From: Persicaria tinctoria
Lineage: Eukaryota > Streptophyta > Magnoliopsida > Caryophyllales > Polygonaceae
Assembly (NCBI GenBank): GCA_037127255.1
Contig: JBANSL010000013.1
Location: forward strand, 26,941,688-27,005,687
Direction of reading: 5' to 3'
DNA: 64,000 nt
The notes beneath the pieces are model-generated. The model made no database searches. It was given only the letters and a program-made list of their open reading frames with translations, and was not told the DNA's origin. A program made the translations under genes and the position numbers. Numbering within the stretch: position 1 is the stretch's first letter; every line of letters begins with the position of its first letter. Shown here piece by piece: positions 54,755-64,000 of the stretch.

Positions 54755-55965
54755 TACTATTAGAAAAGTGTCATCAAAATACGAATTTGAAAAAGGTTGA
54801 ATCACATTAAAGAAAAAATGTTATCAAAACATCACTTTAAAAAAATATTGTATTACAGTAAAAAAAATATCATCAAAAAAATTGACTTAAAAAAAAGTCG
54901 CATCAGTAGTCAACAATATAAAAAAATGGCATCAATGAATTGTTTCATTGGCCAATAATAAATGTGTTATGTGAGATTTCATGTTATTAGATTCTTAAAA
55001 TGTCATCATAAATGTGTCACCAATAAAAATGTCATCAATGAAATATAATCAAATTTTATTCTCATATGTTACCAATTGTATAAATAAAAATGTCAGCAAC
55101 ATACAATGTCATCACAAAATGATTGAGATCAAGGATGCCAAATCACAAATGTCATCCATGAATAAAAATCATCATTAAAAGATCTCATTAATAAAGTTTA
55201 TATTATATTACTTACATTGATGCATGTTTTTAGTTTTTTTTTATAGTAGGCAATAATTGATGCATGTATTTTAGTTGATGACATGTTATAATAGGTGTTT
55301 ATATGTGCAATAAGATGACAATATTTTGATTCCATGTTTGAAGCTCTTATGTCATCAATTATATAAAATTGTCACCATAAACAATTATGATTAATGAAGC
55401 GTAATAACAAATGGCATCCATGAATAAAAATTTAATGAACATGTCACCACAAGTGATTGCATCAATGAAGTGTAATCACAAACGTGTCATCAGTGAATGA
55501 AAGTATAATCGATGAAAATAAATCGATATGCAATTGATTAAATTAAAAACATGTGGCATCAATCGATTTGATTAAAAAAAATGGCATCAAATAATTACAT
55601 TATAAAAATGAAATCAAAATACCATTTTGAAAAATTTGTGTCACATTAAAGAAAAAAATGTCATCAAAAATACTACTTTGAAAAAATATCATCAAAAATA
55701 TGGCATCACGGTAAAAAAAATATCATAAAAAATTTGACATAAAAAAAAGTGGCATCAGTCGTTAACAGTAAAAAAAATGGCATAAATGATCAACGTGACA
55801 TTACTGTAAACAAAAAATGTCATCAAGGTTTAAAAAAAGTGACATTAAAAAAGTGTCATCCAATCATTTCATTAGAAAAGTGGCATCAAAGTGAAAATAA
55901 AATATAATAAAATTTTGGCATCAAAACGGTAAAATATGGCATAAAAAAAAAATGGCATCAAAATG
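54755..55965. repeat. Array of short GTCATCA/GGCATCA motifs
   Basis: Dozens of xTGKCATCA words in AT-rich sequence. A block of about 215 bases (54755-54970) recurs at 55600-55810. The pattern resembles subterminal or terminal regions of large DNA transposons. Bases from 55200 onward reappear inverted at 63220-64000. Confidence 0.7.
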
Positions 55966-56018
55966 GGTTGGTCAACGTTGACCGGTCAATGGTCAAACGG
56001 TTAACCATTGACCAACCC
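55965..56018. repeat. Palindromic GGTTGGTCAA...TTGACCAACC element
   Basis: Nested inverted repeats (GGGTTGGTCAA/TTGACCAACCC and GGTCAATGGT/ACCATTGACC) at the inner edge of the TGKCATCA array; mirrored at about 63179-63232. Confidence 0.8.
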
Positions 56019-56494
56019 ACTCTATTGGGAAGGGGTCTAAGGCAAAACTAATTAAATTGTTTTAGGGCCTAAGTGCCCAATTGAATATTTAAAAAAGGCC
56101 ATGTACCAAAATCACCCAAATAAATAAATAAAGATTCATGGGTTTTACATGATTGCATTGACAAATTATATTTGTGATGTATGCCTGGATGGCATTTTTC
56201 TAGCATTTGTACTTTGTTTTTAGGGTGATTTGCATAAATAACCCTTTTGGGTTAAATTTTTGCATGCCTAATCCCATCCGAAAAAGATTTGCACAATTTT
56301 GGATATTCGGATTTTGGGTGCAACCGGTAGCAGGTCATGAGGGGGAGACTGGACATTGTGGGTTCGACAGCTGGACAAGTGAGAGACAAACAGAGAGAGA
56401 GAGAGACGGAAAACGAAGAAAAGACAGAGAGAGAGAGTGTGTGGTAGAAAGAGAGAGGGAGAGGGAGGAGTGAAAAGGGATCTGCAGGATTATT

Positions 56495-56496
<2 letters not shown>

Positions 56497-56526
<30 letters not shown>
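56497..56526. repeat. (GA)n microsatellite
   Basis: Perfect GA dinucleotide run; its mirror (CT)n is at about 62670-62702 and is slightly different in length. Confidence 0.85.
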
Positions 56527-56528
<2 letters not shown>

Positions 56529-57109
56529 TGGAAGGGGGGCTACACTAAAAGGAGGGAGCCAGATGCTTCCCGCCTAGCGATGGCGCCAAAACAAAAGAAG
56601 GGAAAGAGAAGGGAGGAGGGGGAGTGTATATAAGCATTGAAGAAATTCTGAAGGAAATCATTAGTCCCCATTAATGAACTACAGGGGAAATTGAACTTGA
56701 GGAAGGAGAATGGCCGGCATGGGATTTGAAGAAAGAGGATTGGTGTCCAATGATGTGGCGATCTATATAAGGAGATCAGAGGACTGATGGACGTCACATT
56801 TAATCACACTTCCTGGGGGAATGAAATCTGAAGAAAGAGAGAGAATCCATTGAAGAAGAAGTATGTGGGTCTGGGTTTAGTAAACGGTTGACTTGTACGA
56901 AGCTGTTTTTCATTGGACAGTTAGATCCTACCCACAGGACACGTATTGGAAAATACTGGACATTTATCTGGTCGGGTATAAAATGGGTAAGTGTTGTCTC
57001 TATCTATGGTAAGTGTTGTTTATATGTAATTATTGCAGTAAAAATGATTTTCTATCTCCCTATGTAATGAAACAGGGGAAAATCATCAGTTTGTATCACT
57101 GTATTGTTT

Positions 57110-57831
57110 GGAGGATGATGGGCGTGTGAAGGCAGCAGTTGGGTCTTCACGGGGTCAAGGAGCCAGAAAGCCGTGCTGGTGGACGAAACGATTGACTATG
57201 TAAATCTGAAGAAACAGTTGATGGACAAGTTTAATGTCGATGGGAGGAGGAATGATGTGGATCTCACATATGTAAAGCCCAAGAAGGAAGGGTCCAGACC
57301 GTTTGCTATTGGGGATGACGAAGACTTGCAGGCCTACAAGTTTGTAAACGGGCTGTCTGGAGAACGAAATTGGCCTATCGATCTCAATGTCTCCCTGCGA
57401 CGCAATGTTGGTGGAGACGTGGCAAAAACACATGGATCGACAACGGATGACTCAGACGGTGGTGGTTTGTCTCTTGTAGGGGTGGAGCCTGTTGTAGTGC
57501 CGTTAACTAGGCCGCGCGTGACCCAAGAAGATCACCCAAAAACGGATCCCCCTTGGGGCTTGATGAACAAGACGAAGATTGGGGAGCATAAATTGTCTAG
57601 GCAAACAAAACGGATGTCCAGTTGGAATCAACAGATGTCCAGTTAACCCAAACAGTCAGCCAGGTACAAGAAAATTCTGATCAGTTAGGGATAAGTGAGG
57701 AGTTGGAGTTGGAGTTTCCGAAGGGGGAAAAGAATGCCGACGCAGTTAAACGTAGTAAGCAGGTCATTTATGTCAGCAGTGATCGATGTCGAGTACTTTT
57801 AGGCGACATCGACCCCATACTTAAGACCTGA
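57110..57831 (+). pseudogene. Mutator-like transposase N-terminus (arm 1 copy)
   Basis: The plus-strand frame has the N-terminal module of MULE transposases: VDETIDYVNLKKQLMDKFNV, DLTYVKPKKEG and IGDDEDLQAYKFVNG. An acidic/basic linker follows, and the frame ends at 57644; another frame carries on to 57831. In this arm a TGA (57116-57118) stands where arm 2 reads TGG, so arm 1 is more damaged. The transposase core is absent because the sequence runs directly into Gypsy protease sequence near 57781. Presumed donor introns lie upstream (TGGTAAGTGTTG near 56993). Confidence 0.6.
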
Positions 57832-60165
57832 CAAAGCATCCGGAAAAAAATTAGTCGACGTCAACTTACCTTCGTCGATGTCAAGTAGATCCTCTTTATC
57901 ATCGTTCAGGATGGCCATGATCTCCTCCACCTTGGCTTCCATATCCCAGCTCCTTGGGAGTCATATTTCTTACCTTAGGCTCCTCGCAGGTAATGTACCT
58001 AGTTGAAATTGATTTGACCTCTTCCATAGGACATGTATGCCTTTCAGTTTTATTAATAGAGTACTCAATTACCTCATCGCTGATGTTGAAAGTGAGCACT
58101 CCCTTTCTTACGCTTATATTGGCATCCACTGTTGCTAAGAAGGGCCTTCCGAATATGATTGGACAAGCAGGGTCCTCCGCCATATCAGTGACTAGAAAAT
58201 CAGCAGGGACAAAGAACTTATCTACTTGAACACGTACATTGTCCACCATGCCTGTTGGGATGACAATTGTGTTGTTTGCCATGTATAACTTTGCATCCAC
58301 AGGCTCTAAAGCACCTATCTTGACTTTGGACCAGATTGATAGAGGCATAATACTTACACTGGCTCCTAAGTCACACAAAGCATTAAATTTATATTGACCA
58401 AATCCAATAGTTATAGTAAACTTATCTATCGCTTCTTGCTTAACATCTCCTTAAGGAACTCTACATATGATGACATCTCGTAAAGAGCTTCTGTGAAAGG
58501 GATGCTGACATTGAGCCTTTGAAGCATCTTCACGAACCGTTGAAACTTCTTTTCCGCTGGATCCTTTGAAGATTTCATTGGGAATGGCAGTGTTTTCTTC
58601 TTCGGAGGTGCAGAAGTGTTGTCGACATCGAGTATAGGTTGGTCGACATCGAGTAGAGGCTCCTCGACGCCGAGTACAACAGTCGATTTCTGGGCAGGTG
58701 CAGCGTTCTGGTCAGATCGACTGTAGGCTTGTCGATGTCGAGTAAATCTTCGTCGACGTTGAGTGGTTTCGTCGACGTCGAGTACTCCTCAGCAGCTTCC
58801 TCCGTGTTTTGCTCTGGCGTTTGTGTCTGTCGCCCACTTCTTAGATTCATGGCAGTTACTTGTCCTGTAGATTTAGTTTTAGGATTAGGTTCAGAGGATC
58901 CAGGGAGCGTACCTGAAAGCTTGGGGACGGATGTTGCCTATTGACCAATCTGGGTCTCAATATATTTCCGCCATATATCGATTTCCCCAAGCCTAGAATT
59001 GACGTCATGCAGTTGAGTGTGGATGGAATTGATAGATTGCTTGGTGTCTGAGTGATTCCTCTGCATCTCCTCAAGAATCGTATGCAGGTCATCCTTCTTA
59101 CCTTCTCTGTTAGGGTGACCAGGAGCTCTATAGGGCGGGGTATTTTGATGCTGAGGCTGGCGATAATAGCTGAAGTTCTGGTTCTGATGTTGCCCTGAGT
59201 AGTGTCCCCCTGCATACCTTACCTCTTCGTGGGACTCTGCTTGGTGTACTTGATCAACATGTGGGCACGCAGTCGTATTGTGCCTCACAGACCCACATTC
59301 CAAACAAGGTTGATTTTTATACAAGAATTTAACTTGTTTGTAAGACGGCATACCTGGTCATTTTGGAATTGTTCCGTGACGTCCGGATCAACTTTCTTTG
59401 GTGGCTCATATAATGGCATAGATAAGGAAGACCTTTCATACCTTTCGTTTGAGGCCGCAGAAGTTATATATGTGTTGTCATAGTTAGCCAGCGTCTCAAA
59501 GGTTTCCCAAGCACGTCATGGGGTGTACTCGAGATACCTATATGTAGTGTAGTTGTTGATCCGCTCCTTAGTTGGTGCATCCAGGCAGTTGAAGATGATT
59601 TCCTGGATCACATATGGTGGATGTCCGTGCGTAGGACAGGATTTCAGAAGCCTTTTGTAGCGCTCCCAGACCTGTGCTAACGTCCCTGGCTTTGGTCTGA
59701 AAACCGGGATTTGTTGTCAGAGAGCAACTGTCTTTGCAGAAGGAAAGAACTTGTTAAGGAATAAGTCTTGTAGTTCATTCCATGTGTGAATTGATCGTGT
59801 AGGCAATCCTTCCGGCCACTGTGATGCTATTCCTGCAAGGGACCAATGGAAAGCCTTTAGTTTTAAATATTCTAGATTAGCATCATCTGCAATAGTTTCA
59901 TATAAATCTAGAAAAGTTGTAACGTGTACTAAAGGACATTCATTGGGTCTTCTCCTAAATTGATTTCTCCTAATTTCAGTAATAAAAGAAGGACGAATTT
60001 CATAATTAACAGGGGGAAGAACGATCGGTGATTCTGGAACTTCCAGAGTAGGATGCAGATACTCCTTTGCATTAGCTGTGATGTTTCGCATCTGCTTCTC
60101 AAGTTCCCTTCGAGCGTTGACCTCGCGATCTACCCATGCCTCCCACCGTTGTTGATTATGTGCAT
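57782..60165 (-). pseudogene. Gypsy gag-protease on minus strand, cut by inverted duplication
   Basis: Read from 60165 downward: a gag coiled coil (RWEAWVDREVNARRELEKQ), the gag core (NECPLVHVTTFLDLYETIAD, TWNELQDLFLNKFFPSAKTV), a zinc knuckle (CLECGSVRHNTTAC in the frame 59351-58938), a TCGA-motif linker (58850-58575), and an aspartic protease at 58378-57899 with CDLGASVSIMPLSIW and DPACPIIFGRPFLATVDANI. The DLGAS active site is intact. Frames are interrupted at about 59700, 59350 and 58570. The gag N-terminus is replaced at 60166 by the inverted arm, so the apparent start at 60250 is chimeric. Confidence 0.8.
59026..60165 (-). other. Unique spacer of the inverted repeat
   Basis: The 1140 bases between the arms are single-copy within the palindrome and encode the gag core and most of the zinc-knuckle region of the minus-strand Gypsy. 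Confidence 0.9.
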
Positions 60166-60353
60166 ATTCCACACTCAACTGCATGACGTCAATTCTAGGC
60201 TTGGGGAAATCGATATATGGCGGAAATCTATTGAGACCCAGATTGGTCAATAGGCAACATCCGTCCCCAAGCTTTCAGGTACGCTCCCTGGATCCTCTGA
60301 ACCTAATCCTAAAACTAAATCTACAGGACAAGTAACTGCCATGAATCTAAGAA

Positions 60354-61411
60354 GTGGGCGACAGACACAAACGCCAGAGCAAAAACACGGAGGAAGCTGC
60401 TGAGGAGTACTCGACGTCGACGAAACCACTCGACGTCGACGAAGATTTACTCGACATCGACAAGCCTACAGTCGATCTAACCAGAACGCTGCACCTGCCC
60501 AGAAATCGACTGTTGTACTCGACGTCGAGGAGCCTCTACTCGATGTCGACCAACCTATACTCGATGTCGACAACACTTCTGCACCTCCGAAGAAGAAAAC
60601 ACTGCCATTCCCAATGAAATCTTCAAAGGATCCAGCGGAAAAGAAGTTTCAACGGTTCGTGAAGATGCTTCAAAGGCTCAATGTCAGCATCCCTTTCACA
60701 GAAGCTCTTTACGAGATGTCATCATATGTAGAGTTCCTTAAGGAGATGTTAAGCAAGAAGCGATAGATAAGTTTACTATAACTATTGGATTTGGTCAATA
60801 TAAATTTAATGCTTTGTGTGACTTAGGAGCCAGTGTAAGTATTATGCCTCTATCAATCTGGTCCAAAGTCAAGATAGGTGCTTTAGAGCCTGTGGATGCA
60901 AAGTTATACATGGCAAACAACACAATTGTCATCCCAACAGGCATGGTGGACAATGTACGTGTTCAAGTAGATAAGTTCTTTGTCCCTGCTGATTTTCTAG
61001 TCACTGATATGGCGGAGGACCCTGCTTGTCCAATCATATTCGGAAGGCCCTTCTTAGCAACAGTGGATGCCAATATAAGCGTAAGAAAGGGAGTGCTCAC
61101 TTTCAACATCAGCGATGAGGTAATTGAGTACTCTATTAATAAAACTGAAAGGCATACATGTCCTATGGAAGAGGTCAAATCAATTTCAACTAGGTACATT
61201 ACCTGCGAGGAGCCTAAGGTAAGAAATATGACTCCCAAGGAGCTGGGATATGGAAGCCAAGGTGGAGGAGATCATGGCCATCCTGAACGATGATAAAGAG
61301 GATCTACTTGACATCGACGAAGGTAAGTCGACGTCGACTAATTTTTTTCCGGATGCTTTGTCAGGTCTTAAGTATGGGGTCGATGTCGCCTAAAAGTACT
61401 CGACATCGATC
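60354..61411 (+). pseudogene. Gypsy linker and protease (arm 2 copy)
   Basis: Plus-strand mirror of 57782-58850: linker (60354-60617, with LYSMSTNLYSMSTT) and aspartic protease (60814-61293, CDLGASVSIMPLSIW), whose protein is identical to that of arm 1. A stop and frame change lie between linker and protease near 60620-60770 in both arms. No promoter, gag start or reverse transcriptase accompanies it. Confidence 0.85.
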
Positions 61412-62088
61412 ACTGCTGACATAAATGACCTGCTTACTACGTTTAACTGCGTCGGCATTCTTTTCCCCCTTCGGAAACTCCAACTCCAACTCCTCACTTA
61501 TCCCTAACTGATCAGAATTTTCTTGTACCTGGCTGACTGTTTGGGTTAACTGGACATCTGTTGATTCCAACTGGACATCCGTTTTGTTTGCCTAGACAAT
61601 TTGTGCTCCCCAATCTTCGTCTTGTTCATCAAGCCCCAAGGGGGATCCGTTTTTGGGTGATCTTCTTGGGTCACGCGCGGCCTAGTTAACGGCACTACAA
61701 CAGTCTCCACCCCTACAAGAGACAAACCACCACCGTCTGAGTCATCCGTTGTCGATCCATGTGTTTTTGCCACGTCTCCACCAACATTGCGTCGCAGGGA
61801 GACATTGAGGTCGATAGGCCAATTTCGTTCTCCAGACAGCCCGTTTACAAACTTGTAGGCCTGCAAGTCTTCGTCATCCCCAATAGCAAACGGTCTGGAC
61901 CCTTCCTTCTTGGGCTTTACATATGTGAGCTCCACATCATTCCTCCTCCCATCGACATTAAACTTGTCCATCAACTGTTTCTTCAGATTTACATAGTCAA
62001 TCGTTTCGTCCACCAGCACGGCTTTCTGGCTCTTTGACCCCGTGAAGACCCAACTGCTGCCTTCACACGCCCACCATCCTCCAAACAA
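61361..62088 (-). pseudogene. Mutator-like transposase N-terminus (arm 2 copy)
   Basis: Mirror of 57110-57831. The frame 62088-61546 is longer than its twin because a TGG replaces the TGA of arm 1. It reads FGGWWACEGSSWVFTGSKSQ before VDETIDYVNLKKQLMDKFNV. Single-residue differences from arm 1 (Val/Ile, Glu/Asp, Thr/Pro) show that the arms have diverged after duplication. Confidence 0.6.
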
Positions 62089-62663
62089 TACAGTGATACA
62101 AACTGATGATTTTCCCCTGTTTCATTACATAGGGAGATAGAAAATCATTTTTACTGCAATAATTACATATAAACAACACTTACCATAGATAGAGACAACA
62201 TTTACCCATTTTATACCTGACCAGATAAATGTCCAGTATTTTCAAATACGTGTCCTGTGGGTAGGATCTAACTGTCCAATGAAAAGCAGCTTCGTACAAG
62301 TCAACCGTTTACTAAACCCAGACCCACATACTTCTTCTTCAATGGATTCTCTCTCTTTCTTCAGATTTCATTCCCCCAGGAAGTGTGATTAAATGTGACG
62401 TCCATCAGTTCTCTGATCTCCTTATATAGATCGCCACATCATTGGACACCAATCCTCTTTCTTCAAATCCCACGCCGGCCATTCTCCTTCCTCAAGTTCA
62501 ATTTCCCCTGTAGTTCATTAATGGGGACTAATGATTTCCTTCAGAATTTCTTCAATGTTTATATACACTCCCCCTCCTCCCTTCTCTTTCCCTTCTTTTG
62601 TTTTGGCGCCATCGCTAGGCGGGAAGCATCTGGCTCCCTCCTTTTAGTGTAGCCCCCCTTCCA

Positions 62664-62705
<42 letters not shown>

Positions 62706-64000
62706 AATAATTCTGCAGATCCATTTTCACTCCTCCCTCTCCCTCTCTCTTTCTACCACACACACTCTCTCTCTGTCTTTTCTTCGTTTTCCGTCTCTCT
62801 CTCTCTGTCTGTCTCTCACTTGTCCAGCTGTCGAACCCACAATGTCCAGTCTCCCCCTCATGACCTGCTACCGGTTGTACCCAAAATCCGAATATCCAAA
62901 ATTGTGCAAATCTTTTTTGGATGGGATTAGGCATGCAAAAATTTAACCCAAAAGGGTTATTTATGCAAATCACCCTAAAAACAAAGTACAAATGCTAGAA
63001 AAATGCCATCTAGGCATACATCACAAATATAATTTGTCAATTCAATCATGTAAAACCCATGAATCTTTATTTATTTATTTGGGTGATTTTGGTACATGGC
63101 CTTTCTTAAATATTCAATTGGGCACTTAGGCCCTAAAACAATTTAATTAGTTTTGCCTTAGACCCCTTCCCAATAGAGTGGGTTGGTCAATGGTCAACCG
63201 TTTGACCATTGACCGGTCAACGTTGACCAACCCATTTTGATGCCATTTTTTTTATGCCATATTTTACCGTTTTGATGCCAAAATTTTATTATATTTTATT
63301 TTCACTTTGATGCCGCTTTTCTAATGAAATGATTGGATGACACTTTTTTAATGTCACTTTTTTTAAACCTTGATGACATTTTTTGTTTACAGTAATGTCA
63401 CGTTGATCATTTATGCCATTTTTTTTTACTGTTAACGACTGATGCCACTTTTTTTTATGTCAAATTTTTGATGATATTTTTTTTTACCGTGATGCCATAT
63501 TTTTGATGATATTTTTTCAAAGTAGTATTTTTGATGACATTTTTTTCTTTAATGTGACACAAATTTTTCAAAATGGTATTTTGATGTCATTTTTATAATG
63601 TAATTATTTGATGCTATTTTTTTTAATCAAATCGATTGATGCCACATGTTTTTAATTTAATCAATTGCATATCGATTTATTTTCATCGATTATACTTTCA
63701 TTCACTGATGACACGTTTGTGATTACACTTCATTGATGCAATCACTTGTGGTGACATGTTCATTAAATTTTTATTCATGGATGCCATTTGTTATTACGCT
63801 TCATTAATCACAATTGTTTATGGTGACAATTTTATATAATTGATGACATAAGAGCTTCAAACATGGAATCAAAATATTGTCATCTTATTGCACATATAAA
63901 CACCTATTATAACATGTCATCAACTAAAATACATGCATCAATTATTGCCTACTATAAAAAAAAAAACTAAAAACATGCATCAATGTAAGTAATATAATAT

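Larger units (their letters stand above)
55200..59025 (+). repeat. Left arm of large inverted repeat
   Basis: Reverse-complementary to 60166-64000 (positions sum to about 119192), with scattered substitutions and small indels. Inner edge TGAGTGTGGA at 59025 pairs with TCCACACTCA at 60166. The arm continues past base 64000 on the other side, so full length is unknown. Confidence 0.95.
60166..64000 (-). repeat. Right arm of large inverted repeat, off the right edge
   Basis: Mirror of 55200-59025. Base 64000 pairs with 55200 and the last 30 bases still match, so the repeat continues beyond the window. Confidence 0.95.

Noticed and set aside
56207..56473. 88-codon plus frame duplicated in both arms
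   Set aside because: Its second half is GAGAGA microsatellite translation; conservation follows from the inverted duplication, not from coding.
55200..64000. Palindrome as a pure sequencing or assembly artefact
   Set aside because: The arms differ by scattered substitutions, including one nonsense difference; spanning reads are still needed to settle it.

Overview
The window looks like a seed-plant, probably eudicot, nuclear genome segment. It is AT-rich and built almost entirely of transposable elements, with a few intron-containing host genes. Pointers to plants are Sirevirus-type Copia and Athila-type Gypsy elements (tRNA-Asp primer site), hAT, CACTA, Mutator, Stowaway and Harbinger-type elements, a plant-mobile-domain remnant, AAACCCT-type interstitial telomeric blocks, and SKP1-like exons. 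Family names rest on recognising motifs, not on database searches.

Layout. 1-4.1 kb: broken LINE ORF1 off the left edge, a non-autonomous hAT element and a Harbinger-type MITE. 4.1-6.1 kb: a two-exon SKP1-like gene (minus) with two C-terminal stops. 6.2-11.6 kb: a decayed minus-strand Copia fragment meeting a plus-strand Copia that keeps an intact 1155-aa pol ORF. 11.6-14.4 kb: repeats and a tRNA-like sequence. 14.4-16.9 kb: a complete small LTR retroelement (LTRs, 5-bp target duplication, primer site, polypurine tract) whose only ORF is an intact RNA-recognition-motif protein. 17.1-21.6 kb: exons of an ATG27/MRH-type membrane protein gene between two direct repeats, and an upstream GEM-like N-terminal exon. 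22.2-31.7 kb: a mosaic of CTCAAT-type low-complexity arrays, telomere-like blocks and duplicated segments, holding a Helitron and an unrecognised spliced membrane-protein gene. 32.2-41.7 kb: Stowaway MITE, a CACTA end, and a 5'-truncated Sirevirus (gag, pol, env-like, 3' LTR) interrupted by a second hAT copy. 41.7-44.2 kb: Mutator-type transposase C-terminus with an OTU domain, opposite a plant-mobile-domain remnant. 46-54 kb: Athila-like Gypsy (LTR, primer site, gag, protease) and LTR-like tandem repeats. 55.2-64 kb: an inverted repeat with arms of about 3.8 kb around a 1.14 kb spacer; each arm joins Gypsy gag-protease to a Mutator 5' end.

Few genes here can be said to work together. The host genes (SKP1-like, ATG27-like, GEM-like exon, unknown membrane gene) are unrelated in function and several look truncated or disabled. 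Most of the sequence records nested insertion, truncation and local duplication. The least ordinary items are the RRM-carrying LTR element, the large inverted repeat, the palindromic TCGAYRTCGA motif shared by noncoding and coding parts of one Gypsy family, and the Helitron whose empty site survives in a nearby paralogous copy.
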